Below, piece by piece: positions 43,494 through 54,879 of a stretch of 64,000 bases of DNA. The stretch's first letter is position 1. Each line of letters begins with the position of its first letter. Made by a program: the position numbers and the translations under genes. Under the pieces are notes generated by a model. The model saw only the letters and a program-made list of their open reading frames with translations. It was not told the DNA's origin and ran no database searches. The stretch is from Hexactinellida sp. DTS-2022 (Eukaryota; Porifera; Hexactinellida), in contig JAPNXP010000001.1 of assembly GCA_028753945.1 (NCBI GenBank), positions 6,996,501-7,060,500 on the forward strand, written 5' to 3'.

Positions 43494-44022
43494 ATCAATT
43501 ACTCTAAAATGTAATATATTACTATTACTATTACTTATATTTCTTCCTATTACTATTACTATTACAATTACATTATTATAATATGTAATATATTACTGTT
43601 ACTATTACTATTACTATTACTTTTAATATTACTATTACACTAACACTTTGCTATGATTCAGAATGTCTGAAGTTTATTATTTTAATTGATTATCCCACAC
43701 AAACAAAACATATTATCTAACCTAAGCAAACAACAAATTTCAATAAAACAACTAATTTCAATAAAGTGACAAATTGAAAACGATAATCATCTTGCCTTAA
43801 ATTTATTTTAACAACTTCCTATTTCTTCACGAAAAATCAAATAAGCCAGTCCGAAGTTATAGAATTGTAATAGATAATTCCTATTACAATAGGTTCTATT
43901 ACTATTACTATTACTATTACATCCTATTTGAAACACTATTACTTATTACTATTACTATTACTTCTAAAATGTAATCGTTACTAATACAATTACTATTACA
44001 TATTACTATTACCCCAGGCCTG
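43494..44022. mobile_element. hAT-type MITE filled with ATTACT microsatellite
   Basis: CAGGCCTGGG and CCCCAGGCCTG are inverted ends. The interior is mainly (ATTACT)n with interruptions, plus a 43650-43870 unique core. Target duplication GTCCAGCG at 43486-43493 and 44023-44030. Confidence 0.88.
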
Positions 44023-44030
44023 GTCCAGCG

Positions 44031-44413
44031 CAGGGTTTTACACGCCTTAATTTTTTTACTCGCCATAAGCCATATTTTTTTTAAATTTTAATAAAAAATA
44101 GTATGGCGAATATGTTAAATGAAAAAAGCGAAATATAAAAATTAAGGCGAGTAAAATTATTTATTGGGTGCCAGAAAAAAAATTAAGGCTAGTAAATAAA
44201 TTTATTAGATGGAAAAAATTAAGGTGTGTAAACTTAAGGAAAGTAAATTAAGGCGTGTAAATATTTTGGTGATATTCGAAACAAGTGCTTTTTTGAAGTC
44301 TTAATTAATTAACCCAATTAGTGGCAAAGGTGTAATATTTTTTAAAAAAATCTCTAATATGAATGACCAAAATTAAGGCGCCTTAATTTTTACACTCATT
44401 TTTTAGAACCCTG
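44031..44413. mobile_element. hAT-type MITE with AATTAAGGCG repeats, adjacent to the previous MITE
   Basis: CAGGGTTTTACACGCC (left) and the inverse ending AGAACCCTG (right) flank copies of TTAAGGCGTGTAAA/TTAAGGCGAGTAAA. The target duplication is again GTCCAGCG (44023-44030 and 44414-44421), shared with the neighbour. Confidence 0.87.
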
Positions 44414-44421
44414 GTCCAGCG

Positions 44422-45980
44422 GCATAGATATAAAATTTCAAAGGATTGTTCATTTTTTAAATAAAAGCACCAAAATTTGTACACATATACTTTGACGTAG
44501 TGCGAACATTTTTGGATATTGAGGCAGTTGAAAGAGTGTCTAAATCGGCCATGACAGCTCGTCAAAGTAACCACGTCCGATAGTGTTCGCCGGACTTGTT
44601 TCCCATAAAAACCTGTTCAAATTAAGTTATATCGTCTTTTTATTGTTGAATTCGGTTTCAAAGTAAATTTCCGATAATTTGATATATCACATGACCATAT
44701 TTGGAAGAATTTTTCCATAGCAACGCTGGAATGTACCAGGAATGTGCCAAAAATTCCATTCTCCAATTGTGTCCTTATAGTGCAGCGGCACAACCATACA
44801 ATTGTTAATTTTTTTGATAAAAGCACCAAATTTGTACACATATACTTTGAATTGAACTGAAGTGTTAATAAACATAGGGAATTTGCAACTCAATTATGGC
44901 ACAAACAAAACCCAATTTTAAACGTGCACTGTTAAAAGGTGTAGAATTAAATTCTCCATCGAATGCATATAAATTGAATATTCGGGCACTAATTATTGTT
45001 CCTTTTGTAATATTGAATAGGTGTAAAAAGTTGTCCAAAAAATGTATTCAAAAATTGTGACCCCAGGTGCACATCTGTAACCCATGAGACACCTATCCTG
45101 AAATAGTCAGTTCTTAGTTAATAAAACTCTGTTCTGTGGAGAGGATACGGACCAATATACCAAAGTAGTAAGATTAGAACTGGGCCACTATACTGTAGTA
45201 TAGTCGGCACATAATATACCAAAGCAGTAAGATTAGAACTGGGCCACTATAGTATAGTCGGCCAGTATATAATGACAAGTCTAATATTTACTACTTACGA
45301 ATTACATTCCAATTTGATACACACTATAACAACACTAATATTAATAACAAACAATGCAACGAAAAATAAAATCTACTCGAAGTCAAATAGTCCACAATTT
45401 ATGAAAGAATAGTTAAACCACCAAAGGTAAAATTTGGTGGCTAACGCCACCAAACCACCTAATTTGTCGAGCACTGACGAGCATGCATTGTCTACCTTAT
45501 GAGCATGCTCTGTGTACTTTTTGTTATATGAATTTTCCATCATTCAGCCATTTTCCACCATTAAGTAGTTTCCACCATTCAGTCGTTTTCCACCACTTTC
45601 CACCATTCAGTCATTTCGACGAAAATTCAGAAATTCCACCATTCAGTCAAAAGTAGTTTTCCACCATTCAATCAGACTCTAATAGAGCAATATTATTTAT
45701 TATTAAATGCTATTAGAGCAATTGCTATTAGGCGAGCCGGGCCGAGCACCACTGTACTGTAAACTATAAATAAATAAAACTGTTTGAATATTTTAGATTT
45801 CAAAAGGAGTGAATGTAATTGAGGGAAATTTACACCTGATTAATGTTAATTTCAGTTTGCCTATTTCGTGCAAATGAGACTTGATTTAACTCGAACAGTG
45901 CCACTGTACAATGTAGTAGTTGAATGTATAATCTTTGATTCTAGTAGCTTAGTGTCGAGTATTTGTTCAATTGATTGCAA
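44422..45980. repeat. Repeat-rich interval upstream of the ACSBG gene
   Basis: 44424-44500 and 44775-44855 are two copies of a unit with AAAAGCACCAAATTTGTACACATATACTTTGA. 44855-45150 is part of the hairpin-containing repeat family. 45150-45260 is a tandem duplication of about 60 bases (AAAGTAGTAAGATTAGAACT then GGCCACTATA). 45520-45680 has CCACCATTCAGTC repeats, inverse of 37590-37700. No gene is seen; no clear promoter element could be named. Confidence 0.55.
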
Positions 45981-48900
45981 ATGTGGGTATCTGAGCCTGA
46001 TGGGGAAGTCCAAATCCAGGTAATATAATAGTAACTTATATACTACATACTACCTATCTGTTTGTATTTCAAATGTTGTTACCAACTTCTACGAAAAGTA
46101 CTAAAGTCATTGAAATCAACAAAATATAAAACCTAATTTGTAACGCTTGCTTATATTATCTTCGGTACATGAACATAATTTAAAAGGTATAATAGTAATA
46201 ATGTGTTCCTAGTTCGGACAAGGAGGCAGGGCGGCAGTCCCCGCGATAACAATACCCAAGCTATTCAGGGAAACCTGTCAGAAATATGGATCTGAGAATG
46301 CATTGAATGTGAAGCGAGAAGGGACATGGCATGCCTACACATACACAGAATTCTACGAACAGACAATGAGTGTGGCTAAATCTCTGGTGTGCGTGGGACT
46401 TAAGAGGTTCCAGGGTGTTAGTATAATGGCCTCGAACTCGCCTGAGTGGATGATGGCAGATCTAGGCGCCATCCTGGCGGGTGGGCTCTCTAACGGCATC
46501 TACACTACGAACAGCCTGGATATCACTCGCTATATCCTGGAGCATTCCAACACTCGTGTCGCCTTCGGAGACACTAATGGGATCCTAGAGAAGCTGGTAG
46601 AGGCAGGGAGCACAATACCGGGGCTGCTGGTGGTGCAGTCTGTGCCCGGGGATGTGGATCCGGCTCTGAGAGATAGGGGAGTGTTGGAGTGGAGCCAATT
46701 TATGGAGCTAGGAAAGGTAACGAATTTACATATCAGTTTATACACCCTAGATACAGCTGTACTTTATAGAATGTCCCAACAGCTGACATAGAAGCTATTA
46801 TGGATTCTCAGAAGCCCGGACAGTGCGCGACGCTCCTCTACACCTCCGGGACTACTGGGCAACCTAAGGTAACCTATATGCTATTGTTACATACAAGCAC
46901 GGATGGAATTGATTAATTATTCGGCGATGTAATACAATTTACTTTCCCCGGGATCAGGGGCTGTCTCATTAATACTTATAATAATAAGCATTAAAACTCG
47001 TATTCTCACCCGTGTAGGGTGTTATGGCGAGTCATGACAACCTAGTGTGGAACTCTCTGACTCTGTATCAAGATTACAAGATTAAAAAGGTACACCAGCT
47101 TAACACAGTACATTTCAAGGAATTATCCAGGAGCGCCACACGCTCCTTTTGGAGTATGATTTTTTGAAATTTTTAATTAGGAGCGCGAAAATCTGGAACC
47201 TTCTCCTATACTCTAACATTAATTTGTGATATAAGCGTATGAAAATTTGGCATATGCGAGTCCCTATAACTAGCATAGAGATTAATATATGATACTACCT
47301 GATAGGAATATACAATGGTGAGCTATCTGCCCTTCAGTCACATCGCAGCGCAGATAGTGGTGAGTAATTAGTTACTCGTGTACTACAGTGTTATGTAATA
47401 AGTATTTAAGTAGCAATTATTATTAATGTACAATGTAATAAGGACATGATGATACCCCTGCACTCGGGCTGCAAGGTCTACTTTGCATTACCAGATGCAA
47501 TGAAAGGAAGTCTCGTAGACACACTGAAGGTGAGTTAATTGACTTGTGCCGAATACTTAATGTGTAGCATTAGACTGATTAACTGGTTTTAGGAAGTAGA
47601 ACCCAATATCTTATTCGGAGTGCCCCGGGTCTGGGAAAAGCTGAAGGAGCGAGTGGAGCCTGCTATCAGGGAGGGGAAGTAAGCTGGTCTTAATCAAATA
47701 TATCAATAGTGTTAACTTATTATGTTAGAATTGCTATGGAGTCTGTCAAGAAGATGCTCGGACTGATTAATGGGAAAGTCTGCGTAAGTACGCTATAGGA
47801 TTGGGCCAAACTACACACCGATACACAATGTATATTGATATTAAGGGGCTTACTTCTATATATGCCAACACCTCAATATAAAAATCCTGGTTTGCAAAGG
47901 TAAAGAAAATGACCTTACCAACCTGAAATTACAATAAAAGGTGTTGGCCAATGATAAGTACATAATTCCTAATGTCAATTATTACTATATTTGAATGTAC
48001 ACTGATTTACAGCTGACTGCTGCTTCCCCTATCGCACTGAGTGTGCTGGAGTTCTTCAGTGAAGCAGGAGTGACGATATTCAGTATATACGGGTCTACTG
48101 AGAACATGGGACCCGGGACAGTCTCTCTCCCGGGGGCTAATGTGCTGGGGTCAGTGGGCAGGAACATAGTGGGAGCAGAAACCAGAATCAACAAGCCATA
48201 TAGGTAATGCTACAGTAGGCCCTCGCTAATCCGAACAGTACTGTACCACTGACAACAAGTTGTTCGGATTAGAGAATGCCCTATTATAATTGAGTATGTA
48301 TGTACATGGATTATAGTTAAGCACCTACCTATCCAATGTCAGCAAGTACATACATATTAAGGTGAAAACACTCATTTATTTCGAACCTAACCGCGGAGGA
48401 GTAATTCAGTTGATTTAAAAGGCAATATGAAATTCTATGACACATTTAAAACATTTCAAAAAATGTGATATCTGGCCGACTGGCTGTTCGGATTAGCGAT
48501 TAACCCCCACTAACCCGAATTAGAAATACACTCCAACCTCCCTTATCCGGGCACTGTGGTCCGGAGGGTGCCCGTAACTCGGAATTTGCCCGGATCTGAG
48601 AAATGCAATGGCTGGTACACATGCAATTCAAAGTCTCTGATCCATATTTACCAAATTCATTCAAATTGTAAAACTGATGTTTTTAACTGGTTGTGGATAA
48701 TTTAAATACCGTATGTATCTGTTATATATTTCTCCTTAAACTTCATTATTGGTTAAATGAATACATAGAATAGAACCTCGTTAGTACGAACACGATTAAT
48801 ACGAATTTCCGGATAAGACGAACAAACAATTCCACAAAATCAGGTCTCTACAATGGCTATTCAATGGCTATTACTCCGGTTAATACGAACAAATTTTTAC

Positions 48901-50624
48901 CGTCCGTTGGTGTTCGTATTAACGAGGTTCTACTGTATTTAGTTTGTCTTTACGCCAATAAGGGTGCCCGGTTGAGGGAGGTCAGGATATCGGAGGTTTG
49001 AGTATATATGCAATACAGCCAGTCGGGTTTTTGAGAGGATTATATTAGAGATACAGTAAAAACTCGTTCTTAGGAACACCAGGGGACCATCAAAATGCGT
49101 TCGCCTTGTTTGAAATTCATATTAACCAATATCATGTGTATTGAAAAGCTTTGAAGTTTGAAGGGACTGAAATATTGTTCGTGTTAAACCCGGAATTTCT
49201 TATTAACTGTGTTCATACTAACGAGGTTTACTGTCGTGATAATAGTGATGGAGATGGAGAGATATGTTTCAGAGGGCGGTACAACTTCATGGGTTACTTG
49301 CATGCTGCCGAGAAGACTGCTAGCGTGACGGACAAAGACGGCTGGTACTACACAGGAGATATAGGATGCATGGATGATAAAGGTAAACTATAACCACAAA
49401 ATACACTTGTTTCTTCAAAATTCAGAATAATATATTAGCAGAACGATGTACGAATTCATGTAAAATTTAGAGAATATGAATTTTTCCGAAATTCCAGTTT
49501 GACGTTAATCATAATACTTAAGTCATGGTAGCTAAGAAAGACACCATACAAAGCAAATATGGCACCTGTTAAATTTATTTTAATACCGTAATGATTCTGC
49601 TCGTGGTAACAACTGTAACCAGGGATTAAAGATACAGCATAACCTGTCTAATCCTACACCCGTTGGGATAGGGAAAAAATGTCGGATTAGCAGGTAGGCT
49701 CTCTGAAGCATAGTCCTACGCTCATTGGGATAAAGAAAAAGTGTCGGTTCTGTTCAATTCCGGATTATAGAGGGTCGGATTATACAGATTCTACAGTATA
49801 CTATTTTTGTAATAAAATTAAGCGGATTCGACTACATTTAGATCGCAACTGGATAAAACTATATTTAATTATAGACGGACTAATGAGGTATTGATATTAT
49901 TGTATTTAGGGTTTGTGTTTGTGACTGGGAGGATTAAGGAGATCCTGATAACCTCGGGAGGGGAGAACGTGGCGCCTGTCCCCATAGAGCAGGAGATGAA
50001 GAGACAGCTGCCGCTCTGCTCCTTCTGCGTGGTGGTGGGAGACAACAAGAAGTTCTTGAGTATGCTGGTGACCCTAAAGTGCACTCTTGACCCCAGCGGC
50101 GTTCCCACTGACCAGCTGGATGAGGAGGCTATCGGCATCTGCAGTAGTCTCGGGACAGAGGCTACCACTGTGAGTGGAGCGAAGGAATGTAGCGCGGTGT
50201 ATCAGTACATACGGGAGGGAATAGACAGAGCCAACGAGAAGGCGGTTTCTAATGTAGCTAAGATTAAGGTAATACATTAGCAGAGAAATATTATATACTA
50301 TATAGACTCTTGTTAATACGAACACCAGGGCATCGTCTAAATTTGTTCGTATTACCCGGAATAATTTGCATGTATTCGTATAGGCTAGGGGATTAAACCT
50401 TGTACTCCTTAAAACAATATTTATCCTAATCCGTGTTCGGATTAACTAGAGCTTTGTATATGCCTGTTATTTCACTGATCTCACTGCATTTCTATTGTTA
50501 GAAGTTCGCCATTCTCCCTCGCGACTTCTCTATCTCTTCAGGAGAGATGACGCCTACTGCCAAACTGAAGAGGGGATTTGTAACCGAGGTGTATGCGAAG
50601 ATAATCGATCAGTTATACGTTTAG
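45981..50624 (+). CDS. ACSBG: Bubblegum-family long-chain acyl-CoA synthetase, 12 exons
   Basis: ACSBG enzymes activate long-chain fatty acids to acyl-CoA using ATP, on ER or vesicle membranes. Exons: 45981-46019, 46213-46716, 46770-46868, 47018-47089, 47306-47359, 47443-47529, 47593-47678, 47729-47783, 48013-48203, 49246-49382, 49910-50268, 50502-50624; all phases agree and predict about 600 residues. AMP-binding motifs are present: YTSGTTGQPKGV (spans exons 3-4), YLPLSHIAAQ, IFSIYGSTE, WYYTGDIG and GRIKEILITSGGENVAPVP, the last with the family-type GGENV box. The start ATG at 45981 opens MWVSEPDGEVQI, like the short N-termini of the family. The region between exons 8 and 9 is about 60 residues shorter than in vertebrate ACSBG. 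Introns 9 and 11 are filled with pogo-type MITEs. Confidence 0.95.
48213..48500. mobile_element. pogo-type MITE in ACSBG intron 9
   Basis: CAGTAGGCCCTCGCTAATCC after a TA, and the inverse-like GTTCGGATTAGCGATTAAC near the right end, mark a pogo-like element. Its left end is only about 8 bases from the exon 9 donor. Confidence 0.65.
48771..48936. mobile_element. pogo-type MITE in ACSBG intron 9, nested in another relic
   Basis: TAGAACCTCGTTAGTACGAAC at the left and TTCGTATTAACGAGGTTCTA at the right are inverted. Surrounding 48530-48765 and 48960-49010 (TCCAACCTCCCTTATCCGG / GGGAGGTCAGGATATCGGAGG) look like the two halves of an older pogo-like element that it split. Confidence 0.78.
49054..49233. 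mobile_element. pogo-type MITE next to the exon 10 splice acceptor of ACSBG
   Basis: CAGTAAAAACTCGTTCTTAG at the left and CATACTAACGAGGTTTACTG at the right are imperfect inverted ends. The right end lies 12 bases upstream of exon 10 (49246). Confidence 0.8.
50304..50460. mobile_element. pogo-type MITE occupying most of ACSBG intron 11
   Basis: TAGACTCTTGTTAATACGAA followed by CACCAGGGCATCG at the left; CGTGTTCGGATTAACTAGAG at the right. Intron 11 is 233 bases, of which about 157 are this element. Confidence 0.7.
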
Positions 50625-50768
50625 TCTATTAGGCCTATTTAACTAATTATCTTCCTTTAGCAGAGAGTATATGTAGAACTTTATTTTTATTATTAAATAT
50701 AAGCTAATATAATTTGACTGATCAGCTGCAATAGCTTAGCTATTGCAATAGTATCTGTGATCCAGTTC

Positions 50769-51175
50769 AAGAGCCGATCAAACGTTACGTAACGCAACAT
50801 TAGACACCCCTCCCTATGTCACAAAATATCTCAACTCCCCTTTAGCCCTTCAGGAGGTTGCGTAACGCCGCGCCATTCTATCGTAGCTGAATATGTTAAG
50901 TGATTCTATAACCACACTGCATATCGAATCGACAAAAATTGCTGTTATACAAATCTAAGCGATCGAAAGCAACAGCTCGAGTCAAATAATTTACTGACGC
51001 GACATTACAACTGAATTATAAAAATCCAGGGCTCAAGTCAGCTAATGAGAATAAAGGTGACACCTTACGTAACGCAGGTACAAACCGCCCTACCCGAATG
51101 TCACGCTCTGTCACAGTACGCACACCACCCCTACCCTGAAGTGTTATGTAACGTTTGCACGGCCCATAGATTATA
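50769..51175. mobile_element. MITE-like repeat with TTACGTAACG words, between ACSBG and IFT56
   Basis: GCCGATCAAACGTTACGTAACG at the left and TTATGTAACGTTTGCACGGC at the right are inverted ends; inner copies of ACGTAACGCA occur at 50860 and 51065. The same termini bound 53279-53417 on the other side of IFT56. Confidence 0.7.
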
Positions 51176-51302
51176 CATTACATATAATACTAGCGAGCTC
51201 TATTTACGATAGTTGTATATAGTATTACTTTCGTAGCTTTAAAACATGATTACACATTACCAAAAGAGTAATCGCTATAATTAGTACAAGTGGTCGGGTC
51301 GC

Positions 51303-53209
51303 TCAGGTGATTAGGGACATACGGTTCTCCTTAGCCCAGTTACCGACTATCTTAACGATAATATCCACCTGCATGTTCTGCGAATTCCGTAGAATGTGCA
51401 CCACCTCCTTCAGGTGCTCCCGCGGCTCGTGTCCTGCGATTATCATCTGGAAGAGGCCTATGCAGGCCCCCCTCTTGCCCTCCCAGTAGTCCGGACTGGG
51501 GTCCAGACGCTCCAGCACATCGAACGCCTTGGCTGCGTAGTAGAACTGTCCCATCTTGTAGCAGTCGTTAGCGATCAGCTGCAGTAGACTGAAGGACTCG
51601 GCAGAGGTGTCCATCTTGAGGTACAGCTGCCAGGCCAAGTTGGACTTCCTGTTCATGACGTAACAGCGCGCCAGCCAGGACACGTACACGTAGTCGCTGC
51701 GTATCTTCTCGCTCTGGATGAGCAGGAACACCTCCTCCGCCTCCTTGTAGTTCCCCACCCGGGCCTTCGTCTGCGCGTAGTTGAAGTTGAAGGTGTCGTC
51801 GTTGTAGAAGTAGTTCTTGATGGAGTTTAGGTATATGAGCACGTCGCTGAACTGCCTGAGCAGGAAGTAGCAGCAGGCCATGGACTGCCTGCCCGGGATG
51901 GTGTCGCACTCGGAGGCGGAGCTGCCCACCAGCTGGAAGAACTGCTGCGCCATGTTGATGTTCTCTCGGGACCCCTTCTCCTGCCCCACGCACAGATTGG
52001 TGATGGCCTTCAGCACGTACTCCTGGGGAGAGGTGGCCTCGATGGACTTGACGAGCTCGTAGGCCCGAGCGTAGTCCTCCTGGCGCATGTAGTATATGAC
52101 GAGGTTGAGTCTGGCTTCGGGCAGCACGTCTACGAGCCGCGGCCAGGTCTGCAGCGCACCCTCTCCGTTACGGAAGACCACCAGGTTGTGCTCGAGCAGG
52201 TCCCGAGCGAAGGAGACGGAGGGCGTGAGGATCTCCTGCAGCCCCCTCAGCTCCGTCTCCGCGGCTTTCCCGTTGAACAGCTTGTAGTAGTTGCAGGCCT
52301 TCAGGTTGAGGCCTGTGATGGAGTCAGGGAACTTCTCCAGGTATACGGCCAGCACCTCCTGGCTAATGTCGTAGTACTCAAACTTGTAGTAGCAAAGGGC
52401 CACGTACACGTTAAGCGCGTAGAACTCTCTGTGACTCAGCAGGATGCGCTTGTATATGTCAATTGCCTCCTATACAATAAAAGACCAAGGATATAATAAA
52501 AAGTATTAGACAATGTTTGTCCCAGGTAATTTCTTTCGTGAAACTTATTGATTCTCCATTCACTGTCTAATCAAATGTCCACAAAGTTCAAAATCCCTCC
52601 CATAATTATGTGACCGCTGGGATTTCAACGAACATACGAATTAAATGAACAACTTTATAACAAAATATACATAGATACAATCATACGATCCCTGGTTGCA
52701 GTTACCTGGTAGTGAGTCCGTAGGTAGTGCATGGCTGCCAGACTGAGCTGGTCTTCGGTGACGTCCTGCAGGTTGAGGTGATAGGAGCGGAGTCTCTTCT
52801 CATCCGAGGACTTCTGGGACAGATGGAAAAGCAGTCTGTTCTGCAGTTTGTTCTTGGGTCCATTCTGAGCAGCGGTCTCTGCCTCCTGATACATTCCTAA
52901 GTAGAAGTAGCAGCAAGCTAGATGTGTCCACATATCAGGTGCGCAGGATGGCTGCTGGGTTAGAGCTAGGTACTCCTCTTTGGCCTTAGTATAGTCTCCC
53001 AGATGGAAGGCGTAGTAGGCTATCCACGGGGCGACCTCTGGGGCGGGGTTGGGGGAGAGGCGCTGGAACTCCAGTACCGTTAGAGCCCCGCTGAAGTCCC
53101 GAACCTGTCCGAACTCATCGTGTCGCGGAATCTTACGCTTTTTCTCTTTCGTGTGTCGCACCGTCTGAGAGGAGGGGTCTTCCACGGGCTTGGCTCGCTG
53201 GATATTCAT
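51303..53209 (-). CDS. IFT56: Intraflagellar transport protein IFT56 (TTC26), two exons
   Basis: IFT56 is a TPR protein of the IFT-B complex that moves cargo, including motility proteins, into cilia. Exon 1 is 53209-52706 (168 codons), exon 2 is 52469-51306 plus the stop TGA 51303-51305; the junction restores THYQ-EAIDIYKRIL in phase. Total about 556 residues, as in vertebrates (554). Highly conserved blocks: RLQNRLLFHL-type, LQDVTEDQLSLA, LNVYVALCYYK, YDISQEVLAVYL, NLVVFRNGEGALQ, ASECDTIPGRQ, NDCYKMGQFYYAAKAFDVLERLDP (TPR helices) and WAKENR near the C-terminus. The coding sequence, especially exon 2, is far richer in G+C than its surroundings. It indicates a ciliated animal or relative. Its only intron (52470-52705) is unremarkable. 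Confidence 0.97.
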
Positions 53210-53278
53210 TGAGTCTTGGAATTAAAATAATCAATTTTTTCAATAGAGCATATATTTTAACTGCAACTATACACCTGC

Positions 53279-53417
53279 TAGGGCCGTTCAAACGTTACGT
53301 TACGCAAAATTTCCCTTCTATATCACGCTTTTTTAATCATTTTGTAACAAAAGGAAGATCTATCACCCATTGGTTCACCCCTGGAAGTGTACGTAATTAC
53401 CGCTTGAACGGGCCCTA
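53279..53417. mobile_element. Small MITE with GTTCAAACGTTACG termini upstream of IFT56
   Basis: TAGGGCCGTTCAAACGTTACG and the inverse TTACCGCTTGAACGGGCCCTA are terminal inverted repeats. It starts 70 bases upstream of the IFT56 start codon, so it lies in the probable promoter region. Related to 50769-51175. Confidence 0.78.
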
Positions 53418-53599
53418 ATAACAGTCATGCTGTGAGAACTATCTGAGTCTGAGACAACTCTGTTCGATCAAAAATAGATATTATTTCACACAGATGTTTT
53501 CAGAGTATATCCTGTCACACGATAAGTAGCTAGTCGGTCTCCTGTCTCGCCTCGACACTCAATTATACGATACCCAGAAGCCCCCTCCAAAACCTTCCC

Positions 53600-54840
53600 A
53601 TAGACCCAATCGAGACTTACATTCACGAGAAGCTCAATCAGCTGAGTACAGAGAGAGCAGGAGGAGACAGGCTTAACTATATGTTGTATTCAAACTCTAG
53701 AACAGCTGACCGGCTCGAGAGTTAATATCCAAACAGAATGAAAGAGAACTTGCTATATATACTAGCTACATTTCATTCGAGAGAGAATGGTAGAGGAAAT
53801 CGAGTATAGAATGAGACACCTATAAGTTGTAAAGAGAAGTGGAGGTGATGTTTGAGTGTGACACTCAACAGCTGGAGGAGATAAATCTATACTGGGATAG
53901 CTGGCGAGAGGGGACTACTAGTTTATAATTAGCCGCACTCCTACAACATCGAATCTCAGTCAGGAAGAAAGGAAAAGATTTGAGAAAATTTGAGTAGCAT
54001 CATGGAATAACTTTTGATGAGAGAACTCACTTCATCTATGTAGCGAATGGAAAACTATTTTCATTACCAGCATTAGTAGTTGTTCTCTATTACAAGGGAA
54101 TACATTAGTACATTCTGTGATGTGGACAATCAGCATAGCGATTAATTAATGGGGATAAAGTATATGTCAGTAACTCCTTCTTTCATTCCATATTCCATTT
54201 TAAGTTGCCTAGTTTGCAGTTAGTATCTAAAGTAGCAAGGAATGAACTGGTAGGGGAGAGTTCTATTCTCCTTACAACTCACTGTAGCTCCTAACGGATC
54301 TGTGGTTGTACTTGATAGAGATAATAACCGAGTAGTAGTAGTACCTCGAATTCCAACAGTCCCACACATGTCAATATGAGACAACCAATATGATGTCAAA
54401 CTACTAAACAATAAGGCATTTGTTCTCAGATGTAAAGAAATTCGTGTCTCCACGTGTTCTCACAATCTAGTGAAAAAAAACTCATAATATGTGGTAAACA
54501 AGGAAACAAACAAATTAGAAGGGCATTTCTTGTGCTTCGAGAAACAACAGAATACCCAAATTGAGATCATTCTATCCAAGTAGTTGCATTGAAATATTCT
54601 CTCAAGGAGCTCTACCACACTCTAGGATATACGCAGGAATACACAGGTAAAAATAATACCAAAGGAATAGTAGTGATTGACAATAACGAAATTATTCTTG
54701 CTTCTTCTCATTCTAAGTTTGGTTTTCATATTTTATTTTTTAATTACTAACCGATAGGTTTTCGTATTTGTTGTTCGAATTGATGGAAGAACTGGAAAGA
54801 GCTATGAGGTTGGACACTTCAATGATGATGGCTAATTTCC
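53600..54840 (+). pseudogene. TRIM-NHL-like gene relic
   Basis: Short conserved pieces appear in order but in different frames. At 53847-53910, VMFECDTQQLEE resembles the filamin-like domain segment of TRIM2/3-type proteins. At 54003-54070, GITFDERTHFIYVANGKLFSLP, at 54145-54190 DKVYVSN, at 54275-54345 LTVAPNGSVVVLDRDNNRVV, and at 54660-54720 GIVVIDNNEIILASSHSKFGF are NHL beta-propeller-like repeats (xGIxVDxxGxIxVxDxxNxRV). Stops and frame changes separate them and no RING or B-box is visible, so this is a decayed gene. An exon-intron explanation for some breaks is possible but no complete set of junctions was found. Confidence 0.55.
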
Positions 54841-54879
54841 ATATTTGGAGTACTCCTAGGTTAGATCATTTATTCGAAT

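Noticed and set aside
51568-51993. Long minus-strand frame rich in Gly/Arg/His inside IFT56
   Set aside because: It is the shifted frame of the GC-rich IFT56 exon, whose correct frame matches a known protein over its whole length.
54220-54453. Minus-strand open frame rich in Thr/Ser
   Set aside because: The plus strand of the same bases encodes an NHL-like repeat (VVVLDRDNNRV); the minus frame is its shadow.
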